Of a stretch of DNA of 64,000 nt, positions 16,594 to 26,625 are shown in pieces (within the stretch, counting starts at the first letter, position 1; each line of letters starts with the position of its first letter). This DNA is from Actinomadura darangshiensis (GTDB taxonomy: Bacteria > Actinomycetota > Actinomycetes > Streptosporangiales > Streptosporangiaceae): positions 1 through 64,000 of the forward strand of contig NZ_SMKY01000008.1 in the NCBI RefSeq assembly GCF_004349235.1. Direction: 5' to 3'. The notes below the pieces were generated by a model. That model saw only the letters and a list, made by a program, of their open reading frames with translations. It was not told where the DNA came from and did no database searches. The translations under genes were made by a program, and so were the position numbers.

Positions 16594-17544
16594 TCACGTG
16601 AACACGCGGCTGTTCAGGAAGTCTTCAGGGTGGAGGGTGGTGAGGGCTTCGCGGTCCACTTCCGCGCCGGCGGCGAGGAGCCGGTTGGCGTGGCGGAGGC
16701 GGGCGCGTTCGATGGCGTTGCGGACGGACCGGGCGTTGGCGAAGCGGGGCTGGGCGCGGCGCCGGGTGAGGTAGTCGCGGAAGACCGGTTCGGTCTCGGG
16801 GGCGAGGCCGTAGCCCTCGCGGTCCATCATCAGGCGGCCGATGGCCTCCAGCTCGTCCGGCTCGTAGTCGGGGAAGTCGATGTGGTGGGCGATGCGGGAG
16901 CTCATGCCCGGGTTGGACGTGAAGAAGGAGTCCATGCGGTCCTTGTAGCCGGCGAGGACGACGACCAGGTCGTCGCGCTGGTTCTCCATGACCTGGAGGA
17001 GGATCTCGATGGCCTCCTGCCCGTAGTCGCGTTCGTTCTCGGCCCGGTACAGGTAGTACGCCTCGTCGATGAACAGGACGCCGCCCATCGCCCGTTTCAG
17101 GACCTCCTTGGTCTTGGGCGCGGTGTGGCCGACGTACTGGCCGACGAGGTCGTCGCGGGTGGCGGAGACGAGGTGTCCGCGCCGGATGTAGCCGAGGCGG
17201 TGCAGCAGTTCGGCGAGCCGCACCGCCACGGAGGTCTTGCCCGTCCCCGGGCTGCCGGTGAAGCACATGTGCAGGTTGGGGCGTCCCGAGTCGATGCCGA
17301 AGCGGGCCCGGACGCGGTCGACGAGCAGCAGCGCGGCGATCTCGCGGATGCGGGTCTTGACCGGGGCGAGGCCGACGAGTTCGGCGTCGAGGGCGTCCAG
17401 GACGGAGTCGGCCTGGGAGTCGGAGCGTTCTTTGGCGAGGTCGACGCGGGCGCCGGGAGGGAGCGGCTCCCCGGTGGCGGCAGCTTGGGAAGAGTCCACC
17501 GGGGAGCCGTTCTGGCGCATCCCGAAGCCGGGGCGTTCGGTCAA
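16594..17544 (-). CDS. cbbX: Red-type RuBisCO activase CbbX (AAA+)
   Basis: An AAA+ ATPase of about 316 residues that remodels inhibited red-type RuBisCO by pulling on its large-subunit C-terminus. Present are [17 protein letters not shown], Walker [37 protein letters not shown], Walker [13 protein letters not shown], and the [18 protein letters not shown] segment of sensor 2. All match CbbX closely. Start choice: TTG 17544 overlaps the rbcS stop (TTGA) and has GGGGCGGGA upstream; ATG 17520 is the alternative. Third gene of the rbcL-rbcS-cbbX operon, so it is co-expressed with its substrate. Confidence 0.93.
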   Translation of the reverse strand: MTERPGFGMRQNGSPVDSSQAAATGEPLPPGARVDLAKERSDSQADSVLDALDAELVGLAPVKTRIREIAALLLVDRVRARFGIDSGRPNLHMCFTGSPGTGKTSVAVRLAELLHRLGYIRRGHLVSATRDDLVGQYVGHTAPKTKEVLKRAMGGVLFIDEAYYLYRAENERDYGQEAIEILLQVMENQRDDLVVVLAGYKDRMDSFFTSNPGMSSRIAHHIDFPDYEPDELEAIGRLMMDREGYGLAPETEPVFRDYLTRRRAQPRFANARSVRNAIERARLRHANRLLAAGAEVDREALTTLHPEDFLNSRVFT

Positions 17545-17968
17545 CGTCCCGCCCCGTAGCGGTCGCCCTCGGGACGGTCGAGCGCGTACGGGTGCATCGT
17601 GTACCGGACGCGCCGGTCGGACGTCTCGGTGCGGTCGAGCCGGAAGCCGGGCTCCTCGGCCGGGCGCTGCACGATGAACTGGAGGGCGGTCGTCTGCCGT
17701 CCGTAGCGGGCGTCGTAGGCGTTCAGCCGGATGTAGTGGCCCGGGTAGGCCTTGCGGCACTCGTTGACCTCGTACAGGACGCCGGCGGGGTCGGTGAGGT
17801 CGAACATCGGCAGCCCCCACATCTCCCAGTAGGAGTTGCGCGGGTGCGGGTCGTCGGTGAACTCGACGGAGCACGGCCAGCCCTGGTCGAGCGCGTAGGC
17901 GACCTGCTTGGTGATGTCGGCGTCGGTGAGGTCGGGCAGGTACGAGAAGGTGCCTTGGGTGATCCGCA

Positions 17969-17969
<1 letters not shown>
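17541..17969 (-). CDS. rbcS: RuBisCO small subunit, red type
   Basis: A 142-residue small subunit of ribulose-1,5-bisphosphate carboxylase/oxygenase. Diagnostic features are [47 protein letters not shown], and [18 protein letters not shown], in order. The C-terminal extension after QFIVQRP is the beta-hairpin tail that distinguishes red-type small subunits from green-type ones. ATG 17969 overlaps the rbcL stop by one base (TGATG), so synthesis of both subunits is probably coupled. Part of rbcL-rbcS-cbbX. Confidence 0.95.
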
Positions 17970-19414
<1,445 letters not shown>

Positions 19415-19539
19415 TCAGCCGAAGCCCGACCCGGGACGCGGCGCCGCGCCCCGGTGGAGGACGGCATGTCCCAGGGGGTGGGGCGGAGCGCCGCGTCCCG
19501 GTCCACGTGGAACCGTGACGGGTCGAGCTTCACCTTCCG

Positions 19540-19592
19540 ACACTTGCGATGTCCATCAAGTGTTCTACGGTGACTCTTGAGCATTCACTTGA
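19540..19592. promoter_or_regulatory. CbbR operator region with three CACTTGa/TCAAGTG repeats
   Basis: Between the divergent rbcL and cbbR genes, ACACTTG (19540-19546) and CAAGTGT (19557-19563) form a perfect inverted repeat with a 10-base spacer. The core fits the LysR-type T-N11-A rule. A third copy, CACTTGA, lies at 19586-19592. This is the expected place for CbbR binding, controlling the cbb operon and its own gene. Confidence 0.65.
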
Positions 19593-19608
19593 CTGCGGAG
19601 GCCAGGAC

Positions 19609-20514
19609 GTGACCGAGGCGCGGCTGCGGACGTTCGTCGCGCTCGCCGACACCGGCTCCGTCCGGGCGGCGGCGCGGCGGCTGTACGTGACCGAGTCGGC
19701 GGTGTCGGCGGCGGTGGCGGCGCTGACCCGCGATCTCGGCGTCCCGCTCGTCCGGAAGGCCGGGCGCGGCATCGGCCTGACCGCCGCAGGGACCGTGTAC
19801 GCCGGGTACGCGCGGCAGGTGCTCGGCCTCCTGGAGGAGGGGCGGGCGGCGGCGCGCGGCGCGGCCGATCCGGGACGCGGGCCGCTGCGGCTGGCGGCCG
19901 TGACGACGGCCGCCGACCAGCTCCTTCCCGAGTTGCTCGCCTCATTCCGGACCCGCTGGCCGGACGTGGAGCTGGCCCTGGAGGTGGGGCCGCGCCGCCA
20001 GGTGTGGAGCAGCCTCGCCGCGCACGAGGCCGACCTCGTCCTGGCCGGGCGCCCGCCCGCCGAGGCCGCGGCGACCGTGCTGGCCAGGCGTCCGAACGAG
20101 CTGGTCGTCGTGGGCGCGCCGGCGCTCGCGGACGGTTTCGCCCTCGCCCGCACGCCGTGGGTGATGCGCGAGCCCGGGTCGGGGACGCGGGCGAGCGCCG
20201 ACGCCTACCTGGCCGAGCGGGAGGCCGCGCCGCCCCGGCTCGTCCTCGGCTCGAACGGCGCGGTGATCGCGGGCGCGGCGGCCGGGCTCGGGGTGGCGCT
20301 GGTGTCGCGGGACGCCGTCGGCGCGGAGCTGGACGCGGGCCGCCTCGTGGTGATCGGCGCGCCGGGGATGCCGCTGGACCGGCCCTGGCACGCCGTCGCC
20401 GGCGCCGCGCCGACCCCGACGACGCTGCTGTTCGTCCGGCACCTGCTGGACGCGCCCGGCTGGCGGCCCGCTACGGCAGGCTCCACAGCGGCACCGACAG
20501 CAGGCCCAGGCTGA
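19609..20514 (+). CDS. cbbR: LysR-type regulator of RuBisCO genes (CbbR-like)
   Basis: A 301-residue LysR-family regulator. The N-terminal winged HTH is clear (LRTFVALADTGSVRAAARRLYVTESAVSAAVAALTRDLGVPLVRK in order), followed by the effector domain with SFRTRWPDVELALEVG and PWVMREPGSGTR. GTG 19609 is the likely start, with GCGGAGG upstream; the in-frame ATG at 19549 lies inside the operator repeats and is unlikely. The divergent position next to rbcL, with repeats in the gap, is the standard CbbR arrangement. Family members respond to Calvin-cycle metabolites such as RuBP or to NADPH. The last 20 residues are low complexity and overlap a small gene on the other strand. Confidence 0.88.
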   Translation: MTEARLRTFVALADTGSVRAAARRLYVTESAVSAAVAALTRDLGVPLVRKAGRGIGLTAAGTVYAGYARQVLGLLEEGRAAARGAADPGRGPLRLAAVTTAADQLLPELLASFRTRWPDVELALEVGPRRQVWSSLAAHEADLVLAGRPPAEAAATVLARRPNELVVVGAPALADGFALARTPWVMREPGSGTRASADAYLAEREAAPPRLVLGSNGAVIAGAAAGLGVALVSRDAVGAELDAGRLVVIGAPGMPLDRPWHAVAGAAPTPTTLLFVRHLLDAPGWRPATAGSTAAPTAGPG

Positions 20515-20647
20515 CCGCGATCAACGCCATCGCGACGGAGCGTCCGCCCTCGTCGCTCTGGACGGTCCCCTTGCGGATGACCAGCACCAGGAAGAACGCG
20601 AAGAATCCCGCGGCGACGACGTCCATCGCCACGGCGAGCCCGGTCAC
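20471..20647 (-). CDS. Small two-helix membrane protein
   Basis: A 58-residue ORF from GTG 20647 to a TAG at 20471-20473. It has two hydrophobic segments (about residues 4-24, AMDVVAAGFFAFFLVLVI, and 38-56, SVAMALIAVSLGLLSVPLW) separated by a short charged loop (RKGTVQSDEGGRS). This is a coherent small membrane protein rather than a random shadow frame. It overlaps the 3' end of cbbR by 44 bases on the opposite strand. I recognise no family. Confidence 0.5.
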   Translation of the reverse strand: MTGLAVAMDVVAAGFFAFFLVLVIRKGTVQSDEGGRSVAMALIAVSLGLLSVPLWSLP

Positions 20648-20684
20648 GCGACCACCATCCGCATCATCGGAGAAACCTTAGAGG

Positions 20685-20714
20685 AGTGCGGTCCCGCACA
20701 GTGCGGTCCCTCAC
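20685..20714 (+). repeat. Tandem 15-bp repeat upstream of an enoyl-reductase-like gene
   Basis: AGTGCGGTCCCGCAC (20685-20699) is followed directly by AGTGCGGTCCCTCAC (20700-20714), 14 of 15 bases identical. The first copy is itself palindromic (GTGCGG-TC-CCGCAC). Located about 90 bases before the ATG at 20803, it may be a regulator binding site. Confidence 0.45.
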
Positions 20715-20802
20715 AAACGCGTCCCGTTACATCCGCCCGCCCCTGGACACGACAGAATCATATTCGGAACCCCTGCGATCCACCACCGCGGAAAGGGGCA
20801 TC

Positions 20803-21981
20803 ATGACCGCCGACCGCCCGTACGACATCGTTCTGTTCGGCGCCACCGGCTTCACCGGCGCCCTCACGGCCGAGTATCTGGCCGAGCACGCCGATTCCGG
20901 GACGCGCTGGGCGCTGGCCGGACGCAACCAGGCGAAACTGGCGGCCGTCCGCGACCGGCCGGCGAAGCTGAACCCGGCCTGCGCCGACCTTCCGCTGCTG
21001 CACGCCGACACCACCGACGCCGCATCGATCGAGGAGATCGCGCAGTCGGCGCGGGTCGTCATCACCACGGTCGGCCCCTACGTCAAGTACGGCGAGCCCT
21101 TGGTGGCGGCGTGCGCGCGCGCCGGCACGGACTATGTCGACCTCACCGGAGAGCCCACATTCGTCGACCGGATGTACGTGAAGTACCACGAGGAGGCGGT
21201 GCGCAGCGGCGCCCGCATCGTGCACGCCTGCGGGTTCGACTCGATCCCGCACGACCTCGGCGCCTACTTCACGGTCAAGCAGCTCCCCGAGGGCGTCCCG
21301 CTGCACGTCGAGGGGTTCCTGCGCGTGCGCGGGGACGCGTCCGGCGGCACCCTGCACTCGGCGGTCGGCATCTTCGGCGACGCCGCGGGGATGATGCGCG
21401 CCGAACGCGAGCGCCGGCGGGTCGAGGAGCCTCCCGCCGGCCGCACGGTGCGGATCTCCCGCCGGCCCGCCCCGAAGGCCCGCATCGGGGACGGCTGGAC
21501 GCTCCCGCTCCCCACCATCGACCCGCAGATCGTCGCCCGGTCGGCCGCGGCCCTCGACCGCTACGGGCCGGACTTCTCCTACGGCCACTACATCGCCGTC
21601 AAGCGCCTCGCCACCGCGGCCGGGATGGCGGGCGGCGCCGGCGCCCTGCTGGCGCTCGCCACGCTCCCGCCCACCCGCAACCTGCTGCTGCGGATGCGCG
21701 CGTCGGGCGAAGGCCCGTCCGAGGAGCGCCGTGCGCGCAACTGGTTCAGCGTGAAGTTCGTCGGCGAGGGCGGCGGCGAGCGCGTCGTGACCGAGGTCGC
21801 GGGCGGCGACCCCGGCTACGGCGAGACGGCGAAGATGCTCGCCGAGTCGGCGCTGTGCCTCGCCCACGACGACCTGCCCGCGGCGTCCGGGCAGCTGACG
21901 ACGGCCGCGGCGATGGGGGACGCGCTGATCGACCGCCTCGTCAAGGCCGGCATCACCTTCCGGGTCCTCGACCCGGCGTGA
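20803..21981 (+). CDS. Saccharopine dehydrogenase-like / trans-acting enoyl reductase family protein
   Basis: A 392-residue protein with an N-terminal Rossmann motif (YDIVLFGATGFTGALTAEYLAEH) and LAGRNQAKLAAV, then GPYVKYGEPLVAACARAGTDYVDLTGE and HACGFDSIPHDLGAY. These are hallmarks of the saccharopine-dehydrogenase-like family that includes the mycobacterial trans-acting enoyl reductase for phenolic lipids. A hydrophobic stretch about residues 270-290 (AAGMAGGAGALLALATL) could associate with membranes, as in relatives. The substrate is unknown. ATG 20803 has GGAAAGGGG upstream. Its 3' end overlaps the convergent histidine kinase gene by 29 bases. Confidence 0.82.
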   Translation: MTADRPYDIVLFGATGFTGALTAEYLAEHADSGTRWALAGRNQAKLAAVRDRPAKLNPACADLPLLHADTTDAASIEEIAQSARVVITTVGPYVKYGEPLVAACARAGTDYVDLTGEPTFVDRMYVKYHEEAVRSGARIVHACGFDSIPHDLGAYFTVKQLPEGVPLHVEGFLRVRGDASGGTLHSAVGIFGDAAGMMRAERERRRVEEPPAGRTVRISRRPAPKARIGDGWTLPLPTIDPQIVARSAAALDRYGPDFSYGHYIAVKRLATAAGMAGGAGALLALATLPPTRNLLLRMRASGEGPSEERRARNWFSVKFVGEGGGERVVTEVAGGDPGYGETAKMLAESALCLAHDDLPAASGQLTTAAAMGDALIDRLVKAGITFRVLDPA

Positions 21982-23104
21982 CCCGGCGGCGGCCGGGGAT
22001 GGGGATGACGGCCTCGACGGTCGTCCCGGCGCCGGGGCGGCTCGTCACCGCGACGCGTCCGCCGAGCAGCTCGGCGCGCTCCCGCATGCCGCGCAGCCCG
22101 TAGGAATCGGGACGGCGGCCCCGCGCGAGGACGTCCCGGATCGAGAAGCCCGCCCCGTCGTCGGCGACCGTCAGCCGGACGCGGTCGGACGAGTGCTCCA
22201 GCAGCAGGTCGACGTGGTCCGCGGACGCGTGCCGCAGGCTGTTGCCGACCGCCTCCTGCGCGATCCGGTACAGCGCGGTCTGCACGTGGTCGGGCAGCTC
22301 GTCCTCGAGCTCGCCCTCGACGGTCACCGTCACGTCGATCGCGCCGGACGGGGCGCCCGCCTCCCGGGCGAGGGTGGCGAGCGCCGCCGAAAGGCCGAGG
22401 TCGTCCAGGACGGGCGGGCGCAGCCCCCCGATCGCCGCGCGGGTCTCGGCCGCGGCCAGTTCGCACAGCCGCCGCGCCATCATGATCTGCGCCAGCCCCT
22501 CGGGATGGTGCTCGGGCAGCGCCCGCTCGGCCGCCGACAGGTGGAAGCCCAGGCTGGCGAGCCGCTGCGCGATGCCGTCGTGGATCTCCCGGCTCAGCCG
22601 CGACCACTCGGCCTCCTGCGCCTCGACGGCCCGCTCGGCGAACCGCTCGGCGGCGTGCTCGCGCTCGCGGGCCGTGCGCAGCCGCCGGCACGACGACAGC
22701 ACCGGCGCGAACAGCCCGGCGAGCGCGGTGACGAGCGCGAGGTCGTCGGGCGGGCACGGGCCGGCGGACCGGACGTCCACGACCGCGATCACGATCCCGT
22801 CGCCGTGCACGGGGATCGCGGCGCCGCGCCCGTCCGGGTGCGGGCGGGAGCGGCCGTGCGCGGCGACCCAGCCGGCGTCGCCCTCCCCCAGCGGGACGGG
22901 CGGGCGGCCCGGCCCTTCGAGGACGCGCTCCTCCTCGTCCAGGACGTACACGTCGCAGAACGTCAGCGCCCGCGCCGACCGGACGACCAGCTCGGCCAGC
23001 CTCTCGGCCATCGGCGGCAGCTCGCGGCCCGAGCAGGCGACGTCCGCGATCCGGACGAGGAGGTCGGTCCCCCGCCCGGCGAGCAGTTCCAGCGGCGCGG
23101 TCAC
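21953..23104 (-). CDS. GAF-containing NarL-family sensor histidine kinase
   Basis: A 383-residue soluble kinase with no transmembrane segments. The N-terminal two-fifths form a GAF-like sensor. The HisKA_3 dimerisation segment is SRLSREIHDGIAQRLASLG, with His about residue 176, and the ATPase domain shows LYRIAQEAVGNSLRHASADH (N box), VADDGAGFS (G1) and YGLRGMRERAELLGG (G2). GTG 23104 overlaps the stop of the upstream response-regulator gene by four bases (GTGA), so regulator and kinase form one coupled unit. The signal is unknown. It lies between the RuBisCO genes and PRK, but a role in carbon fixation is only suggested by position. Confidence 0.88.
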   Translation of the reverse strand: MTAPLELLAGRGTDLLVRIADVACSGRELPPMAERLAELVVRSARALTFCDVYVLDEEERVLEGPGRPPVPLGEGDAGWVAAHGRSRPHPDGRGAAIPVHGDGIVIAVVDVRSAGPCPPDDLALVTALAGLFAPVLSSCRRLRTAREREHAAERFAERAVEAQEAEWSRLSREIHDGIAQRLASLGFHLSAAERALPEHHPEGLAQIMMARRLCELAAAETRAAIGGLRPPVLDDLGLSAALATLAREAGAPSGAIDVTVTVEGELEDELPDHVQTALYRIAQEAVGNSLRHASADHVDLLLEHSSDRVRLTVADDGAGFSIRDVLARGRRPDSYGLRGMRERAELLGGRVAVTSRPGAGTTVEAVIPIPGRRRVTPGRGPGR

Positions 23105-23757
23105 CGGAACAGGCCCTCGCGCAGCGCGACCGCGATCGCCGCCGACCGGTCGGTCACCTCCAGCTTGCGGTAGAGGGCGCGCAGGTGGCTCTTGACCGTC
23201 TCCTCGCTCAGCACGAGCCGCGCCGCGATCGCCTTGTTCGACAGGCCGCCGACGAGCAGCGACAGCACCTCGCTCTCGCGCTGGGTGAGCCCCCGGTTGG
23301 CGCCGGGCCAGAACTCGCCGCGGGTGAGCCGGGCCGCGGTCACCGCCATCCGGCCGGCGAGGGTCGGGTCGACGACCGTCTCGCCCTGTGCGACCTCCTC
23401 CAGCCGCCGGACGAGCTCCGGGCCGTCCACCCGCTTGAGCAGGTAGCCGCCCGCCCCCGCGCGCAGCGCCTCGAAGACGTACTGCTCGTCGTCGTACACC
23501 GACAGGAACACCACGCGCGCCTCCGGGACCCGGCCGGTGATCAGCCGGCACAGGTCGAGGCCGCTCTCCGGGCCGAGCCGGACGTCCAGCAGGACGACGT
23601 CCGGGCGCAGCGTGGTGACCAGCCGGGCCGCCTCGTCCCCCGTCCCCGCCTGGCCGACGACGCGCACCCGGCCGGCGAACCCGGCCAGCATCGCCTGCAG
23701 CCCGGCGAGGATCATCTCGTGGTCGTCCACCAGGACGACGCGTACGGGGGCACCCAT
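23101..23757 (-). CDS. NarL/LuxR-type response regulator
   Basis: A 218-residue regulator: receiver domain residues 1-120 with the acidic pocket VVLVDDHE, the phospho-acceptor Asp in DVVLLDVRLGPESGLDLC, and the Lys in GGYLLKR. The C-terminal LuxR HTH spans about 150-210 (LTQRESEVLSLLVGGLSNKAIAARLVLSEETVKSHLRALYRKLEVTDR in order). It precedes and overlaps the kinase gene, forming a two-component system. The regulon is unknown; a short inverted repeat just upstream of its start may be an autoregulatory site. Confidence 0.92.
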   Translation of the reverse strand: MGAPVRVVLVDDHEMILAGLQAMLAGFAGRVRVVGQAGTGDEAARLVTTLRPDVVLLDVRLGPESGLDLCRLITGRVPEARVVFLSVYDDEQYVFEALRAGAGGYLLKRVDGPELVRRLEEVAQGETVVDPTLAGRMAVTAARLTRGEFWPGANRGLTQRESEVLSLLVGGLSNKAIAARLVLSEETVKSHLRALYRKLEVTDRSAAIAVALREGLFR

Positions 23758-23777
23758 CCCGGCACGATAACAACAGA

Positions 23778-23795
23778 GGCTACTCGCCAGTAGCC
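23778..23795. promoter_or_regulatory. Inverted repeat between the response regulator and PRK genes
   Basis: GGCTACT-CGCC-AGTAGCC is a perfect 7-bp inverted repeat in the intergenic region from which the response regulator and PRK genes diverge. It could be an operator for the adjacent NarL-type regulator. Confidence 0.3.
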
Positions 23796-23916
23796 CCCGC
23801 CCGGCGGCGCCTCCCGCCGGTTCACCCCCGGTCTCCCCTGATTGGGGGACGACCGGCCCGCCGGGCCCGCCTACGCTGCACTACGAAAACTGAATTCCGC
23901 AGGACGGAGGAGCCAG

Positions 23917-24882
23917 GTGCCCCATCGGATCGTGCATATGCTCCGGGCGCGCGGCGCGGGCCGCCGCCCCGTCATGCTCGCCATCGCGGGGGACAGCGCG
24001 GCGGGCAAGACCACCCTGACCAAGGGGCTTGTACGGTGTCTCGGGGCCGACCGGATGACCGCGGTCTGCGTGGACGACTACCACCGCTACGACCGCGCCG
24101 AACGGGCCGGCAAGCCGTTCACGGCGCTGCACCCCGACTGCAACCACATCGACATCATGGAGCAGCACCTCCAGCTGCTGTCGATGGGCGAGCCGATCCT
24201 CAAGCCGGTCTACGACCACGCGACCGGCGAGCTGGTCCGGCCGGAGCTGGTCGAGCCGCGCGACTTCGTGATCGTCGAGGGGCTGCTCCCGCTGCACACC
24301 CGGCTCGCCCGCGCCTGCTTCGACATCACCGTCTACCTCGACCCGCCCGAGCCGCTGCGGCACTCCTGGAAGGTCCGCCGCGACTGCGAGAAGCGCGGGT
24401 ACGACCCCGAGCAGGTCATGGCGGAGCTGGCCCGGCGCGAACCGGAGAGCGCCGCCTACATCCGGCCGCAGCGCAAGCACGCCGACATCGTCGTCCGGTT
24501 CGCGCCCGTCGCGGGCCGCCTCGACCCGCCCGGCACCCCGCTGTCCGCCGAACTGCTGCTCCGCCCGACGATCGACCACCCCGAGCTGGCGGACGTCCTG
24601 GACGGCGGCACCGGCGACGCCGGGACCGCCATGCACCTGCGCCTGCACCGCGACACCGACGGCCGTCCCGTCGACGCCCTGCACGTGCACGGGTACGTCT
24701 CCCCCGAGGAGTCGCAGGTGGTGAAGAAGGCCATCTGGGAGCGCCTGGGCGCCGGCACGGCCCCACCCGACCAGAACGCCCTGGGCCGCCTAGGCGAAGG
24801 CGACACCAGCGACCCCTTGGCGATCACCCAGCTACTCCTCCTCTACCACCTGCTGGACGCCGACCACCGCCAAGCCGCCTGA
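23917..24882 (+). CDS. prk: Phosphoribulokinase
   Basis: Converts ribulose 5-phosphate and ATP to ribulose 1,5-bisphosphate, the RuBisCO substrate. The 321-residue product has Walker A AIAGDSAAGKTTL (residues about 22-33), VCVDDYHRYDR, ALHPDCNHIDIMEQHLQLL, KPVYDHATGE and VIVEGLLPLHT, the characteristic PRK series. GTG 23917 is the best start because GGACGGAGGAGCC precedes it; the longer reading from 23842 has no comparable site. It is 4.5 kb from rbcL, transcribed away from it, so it is not in the cbbLSX operon, yet with those genes it completes the two Calvin-cycle-specific reactions. A strong terminator follows. Confidence 0.93.
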   Translation: MPHRIVHMLRARGAGRRPVMLAIAGDSAAGKTTLTKGLVRCLGADRMTAVCVDDYHRYDRAERAGKPFTALHPDCNHIDIMEQHLQLLSMGEPILKPVYDHATGELVRPELVEPRDFVIVEGLLPLHTRLARACFDITVYLDPPEPLRHSWKVRRDCEKRGYDPEQVMAELARREPESAAYIRPQRKHADIVVRFAPVAGRLDPPGTPLSAELLLRPTIDHPELADVLDGGTGDAGTAMHLRLHRDTDGRPVDALHVHGYVSPEESQVVKKAIWERLGAGTAPPDQNALGRLGEGDTSDPLAITQLLLLYHLLDADHRQAA

Positions 24883-24964
24883 CGCACGTTGACTTGGGCT
24901 CCGCGTGCGCGCGGGGAGGCCCCGGGGCCTCGGACCTGTGCCCCGGGCCGCGCGACCGCGGCCG

Positions 24965-25006
24965 CCGGGAGAGCGCCCTCAGCGGGCGCGAGGGGCGCTC
25001 TCCCGG
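24965..25006. terminator. Bidirectional terminator between PRK and the ion channel gene
   Basis: Perfect 14-base arms (CCGGGAGAGCGCCC / GGGCGCTCTCCCGG) with a 14-base loop, placed between two convergent genes. Confidence 0.75.
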
Positions 25007-25010
25007 CACT

Positions 25011-26069
25011 TCACAGCTCCTGCCAAGGGATCTGCGGACGGCTGGACGCCACCACGGCGAGCGACTGGCCGCCGCGGATCTTCTCGTCCGGCTCGGCCAC
25101 GAGCCGGAAGCGCGCGGTCGGGTGGTCCGACTCGCCGACGGCCAGCAGGGTGCTGCCGCGGCGGAGCAGGAAGACGGCGACGTCGATGCGGGGCCGCTCG
25201 CCCACGTCCTTGGGCACGTCCACCCGGTAGAGCGTCCCGTCGCTGTCGAGCGTGCTGGCGAGGTTGTGGTAGATCGCCGCGATGCCCGGGTTGCGGATCG
25301 CGGCGGCGGTCACGGCGGGATCGTCGATGTCGACCGGCTCGATGTTCTCGCCGACGAGCCGGAGCGCCTCGGTGATCTCCGCGCGGCGCCCGCCGTCGTG
25401 CAGCCCGGCCAGCAGATGGACGGGCGGGTCGCCCGCGCGCCGCAGGTAGGCCTCCACCGCCAGCATCACCCGGACGGTCTCGTCGTCGGTGCGGCCGACC
25501 ACCACGATGGTGCGCGCGTGTTCCAGGCAGGCCCGCGCGTAGGCGGACTCGTCGAACGCGACCACGTCGTACAGGTCGGGATCGGGGTTCTCCCCCGCCA
25601 GCTCGCCCGGCCAGAAGATCGTCACGACCGGGGTCTTGGTGAACTCCCGGTCGGCGCGCAGCTGGTCGATGATGGCCCGCAGGCCCTCCCGGTCGTACCC
25701 GACCATCACGATGTGGCGCCGCACATGCAGGTGCGCCCGGCCGTTGGCCTGCATCGCCCGTCCCCTCCCCATCCAGAGCGTCAGCTCGGCGAACATCATG
25801 AGCCCCGCGGTGAGGCCCGCCACGATGATGATCACGCCGCCGATGCGCCCGCCGACCGTCTCCGGCGACAGGTCGCCGTACCCGGTCGTCGTGCCGCTGA
25901 CCAGGAAGTACCAGACGTAGTCGTACGGCCTCCTGATCTCGGCCCCGGGCTCCTCGAACACCGCGATCAGCAGCCAGCCCAGCAGGAAGGCGGCGAGGAG
26001 GACGAGCGCCGGGGCACGCCAGGACCGTCTCGTGATCCGGTTGACCAGGTGCATCAGCACGATCGGCAT
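25011..26069 (-). CDS. Two-TM potassium channel with RCK-like domain
   Basis: A 352-residue membrane protein. TM1 spans about residues 18-38 (APALVLLAAFLLGWLLIAVF). A pore helix and selectivity filter SGTTTGYGDLSPET (canonical K+ filter TxGYGD) follow, then TM2 about 78-100. The C-terminal cytosolic part starts HIVMVGYDREGLRAIIDQL, an RCK/TrkA-N Rossmann fold in which the usual GxGxxG is altered to GYDREG, so nucleotide binding may be lost or changed. ATG 26069 gives the expected short N-terminus; the ORF extends to 26123, but that extension lacks conservation. Likely a ligand-gated K+ channel; the ligand is unknown. Confidence 0.85.
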   Translation of the reverse strand: MPIVLMHLVNRITRRSWRAPALVLLAAFLLGWLLIAVFEEPGAEIRRPYDYVWYFLVSGTTTGYGDLSPETVGGRIGGVIIIVAGLTAGLMMFAELTLWMGRGRAMQANGRAHLHVRRHIVMVGYDREGLRAIIDQLRADREFTKTPVVTIFWPGELAGENPDPDLYDVVAFDESAYARACLEHARTIVVVGRTDDETVRVMLAVEAYLRRAGDPPVHLLAGLHDGGRRAEITEALRLVGENIEPVDIDDPAVTAAAIRNPGIAAIYHNLASTLDSDGTLYRVDVPKDVGERPRIDVAVFLLRRGSTLLAVGESDHPTARFRLVAEPDEKIRGGQSLAVVASSRPQIPWQEL

Positions 26070-26193
26070 CCGCGCAGCGTTGCAGGGTGCAATTGACCAC
26101 GTCAAGCCGGGAATGTCCGGCATGGGGTCACGTTCGGTGACGGTTGCCGACCGGACGTGGCCACGGGCCCGTCAGAAGGCCGGGCCCCGCTCG

Positions 26194-26544
26194 TCAGGTG
26201 GCCGGTCCCCGTCTCAGGACGCGCGACAGCGCCGCCTCGACCTCCGCGGACAGACCTCCGTCGGGAGACGGCCGCCCGCCCGAATGCACGAGGCCGGCGG
26301 CGCCCGGATCGTCCCGGACGGCGTCGCGGGTGTGGCCGCACTCGCGGCACTCCACCTCGCCGAGCCGGCACACCAGGGCGGCCGAGCCGCACGCCGAGCA
26401 GCGGTCCAGCTCGTCCGCCCAGTCGTGGGCGGTCTGGCAGCCGGGGCAGATCAGCACCTGGCGGTCGGCCCGGACCCCGCGCTTCCACGGGCTCGCGCCG
26501 CGCACCGGGTCGGTCTGCCGCGCCCCGCAGCGGAAGCAGGGCAT
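26194..26544 (-). CDS. Zinc-ribbon hypothetical protein
   Basis: A 116-residue protein with four CxxC knuckles: CFRC at the very N-terminus, CPGC about residues 33-36, CSAC about 48-51 and CREC about 64-67. It therefore probably contains two zinc ribbons, followed by an acidic/helical tail. ATG 26544 has a near-perfect TTGGAGGTGTG ribosome binding site. The gene lies between the AhpE terminator and the ion channel gene, same strand. Function unknown; such proteins often mediate nucleic-acid or protein contacts. Confidence 0.65.
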   Translation of the reverse strand: MPCFRCGARQTDPVRGASPWKRGVRADRQVLICPGCQTAHDWADELDRCSACGSAALVCRLGEVECRECGHTRDAVRDDPGAAGLVHSGGRPSPDGGLSAEVEAALSRVLRRGPAT

Positions 26545-26566
26545 CACACCTCCAAGGGTGCGAGGG

Positions 26567-26615
26567 CCGGTTCCGGCCATCCGTTCCGGATGGTCATGGA
26601 CGGTGCCGGAACCGG
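26567..26615 (-). terminator. Nested hairpins after the peroxiredoxin gene
   Basis: An outer 11-bp stem (CCGGTTCCGGC / GCCGGAACCGG) encloses an inner 7-bp hairpin (CCATCCG-TTC-CGGATGG). The structure starts about 10 bases past the AhpE stop and is a probable terminator. Confidence 0.65.
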
Positions 26616-26625
26616 TCCGTTTCGC

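Noticed and set aside
24036-26096. 686-codon plus-strand frame across PRK and the ion channel gene
   Set aside because: It overlaps the well-supported PRK in another frame and the channel gene on the other strand, and has no coherent motif.
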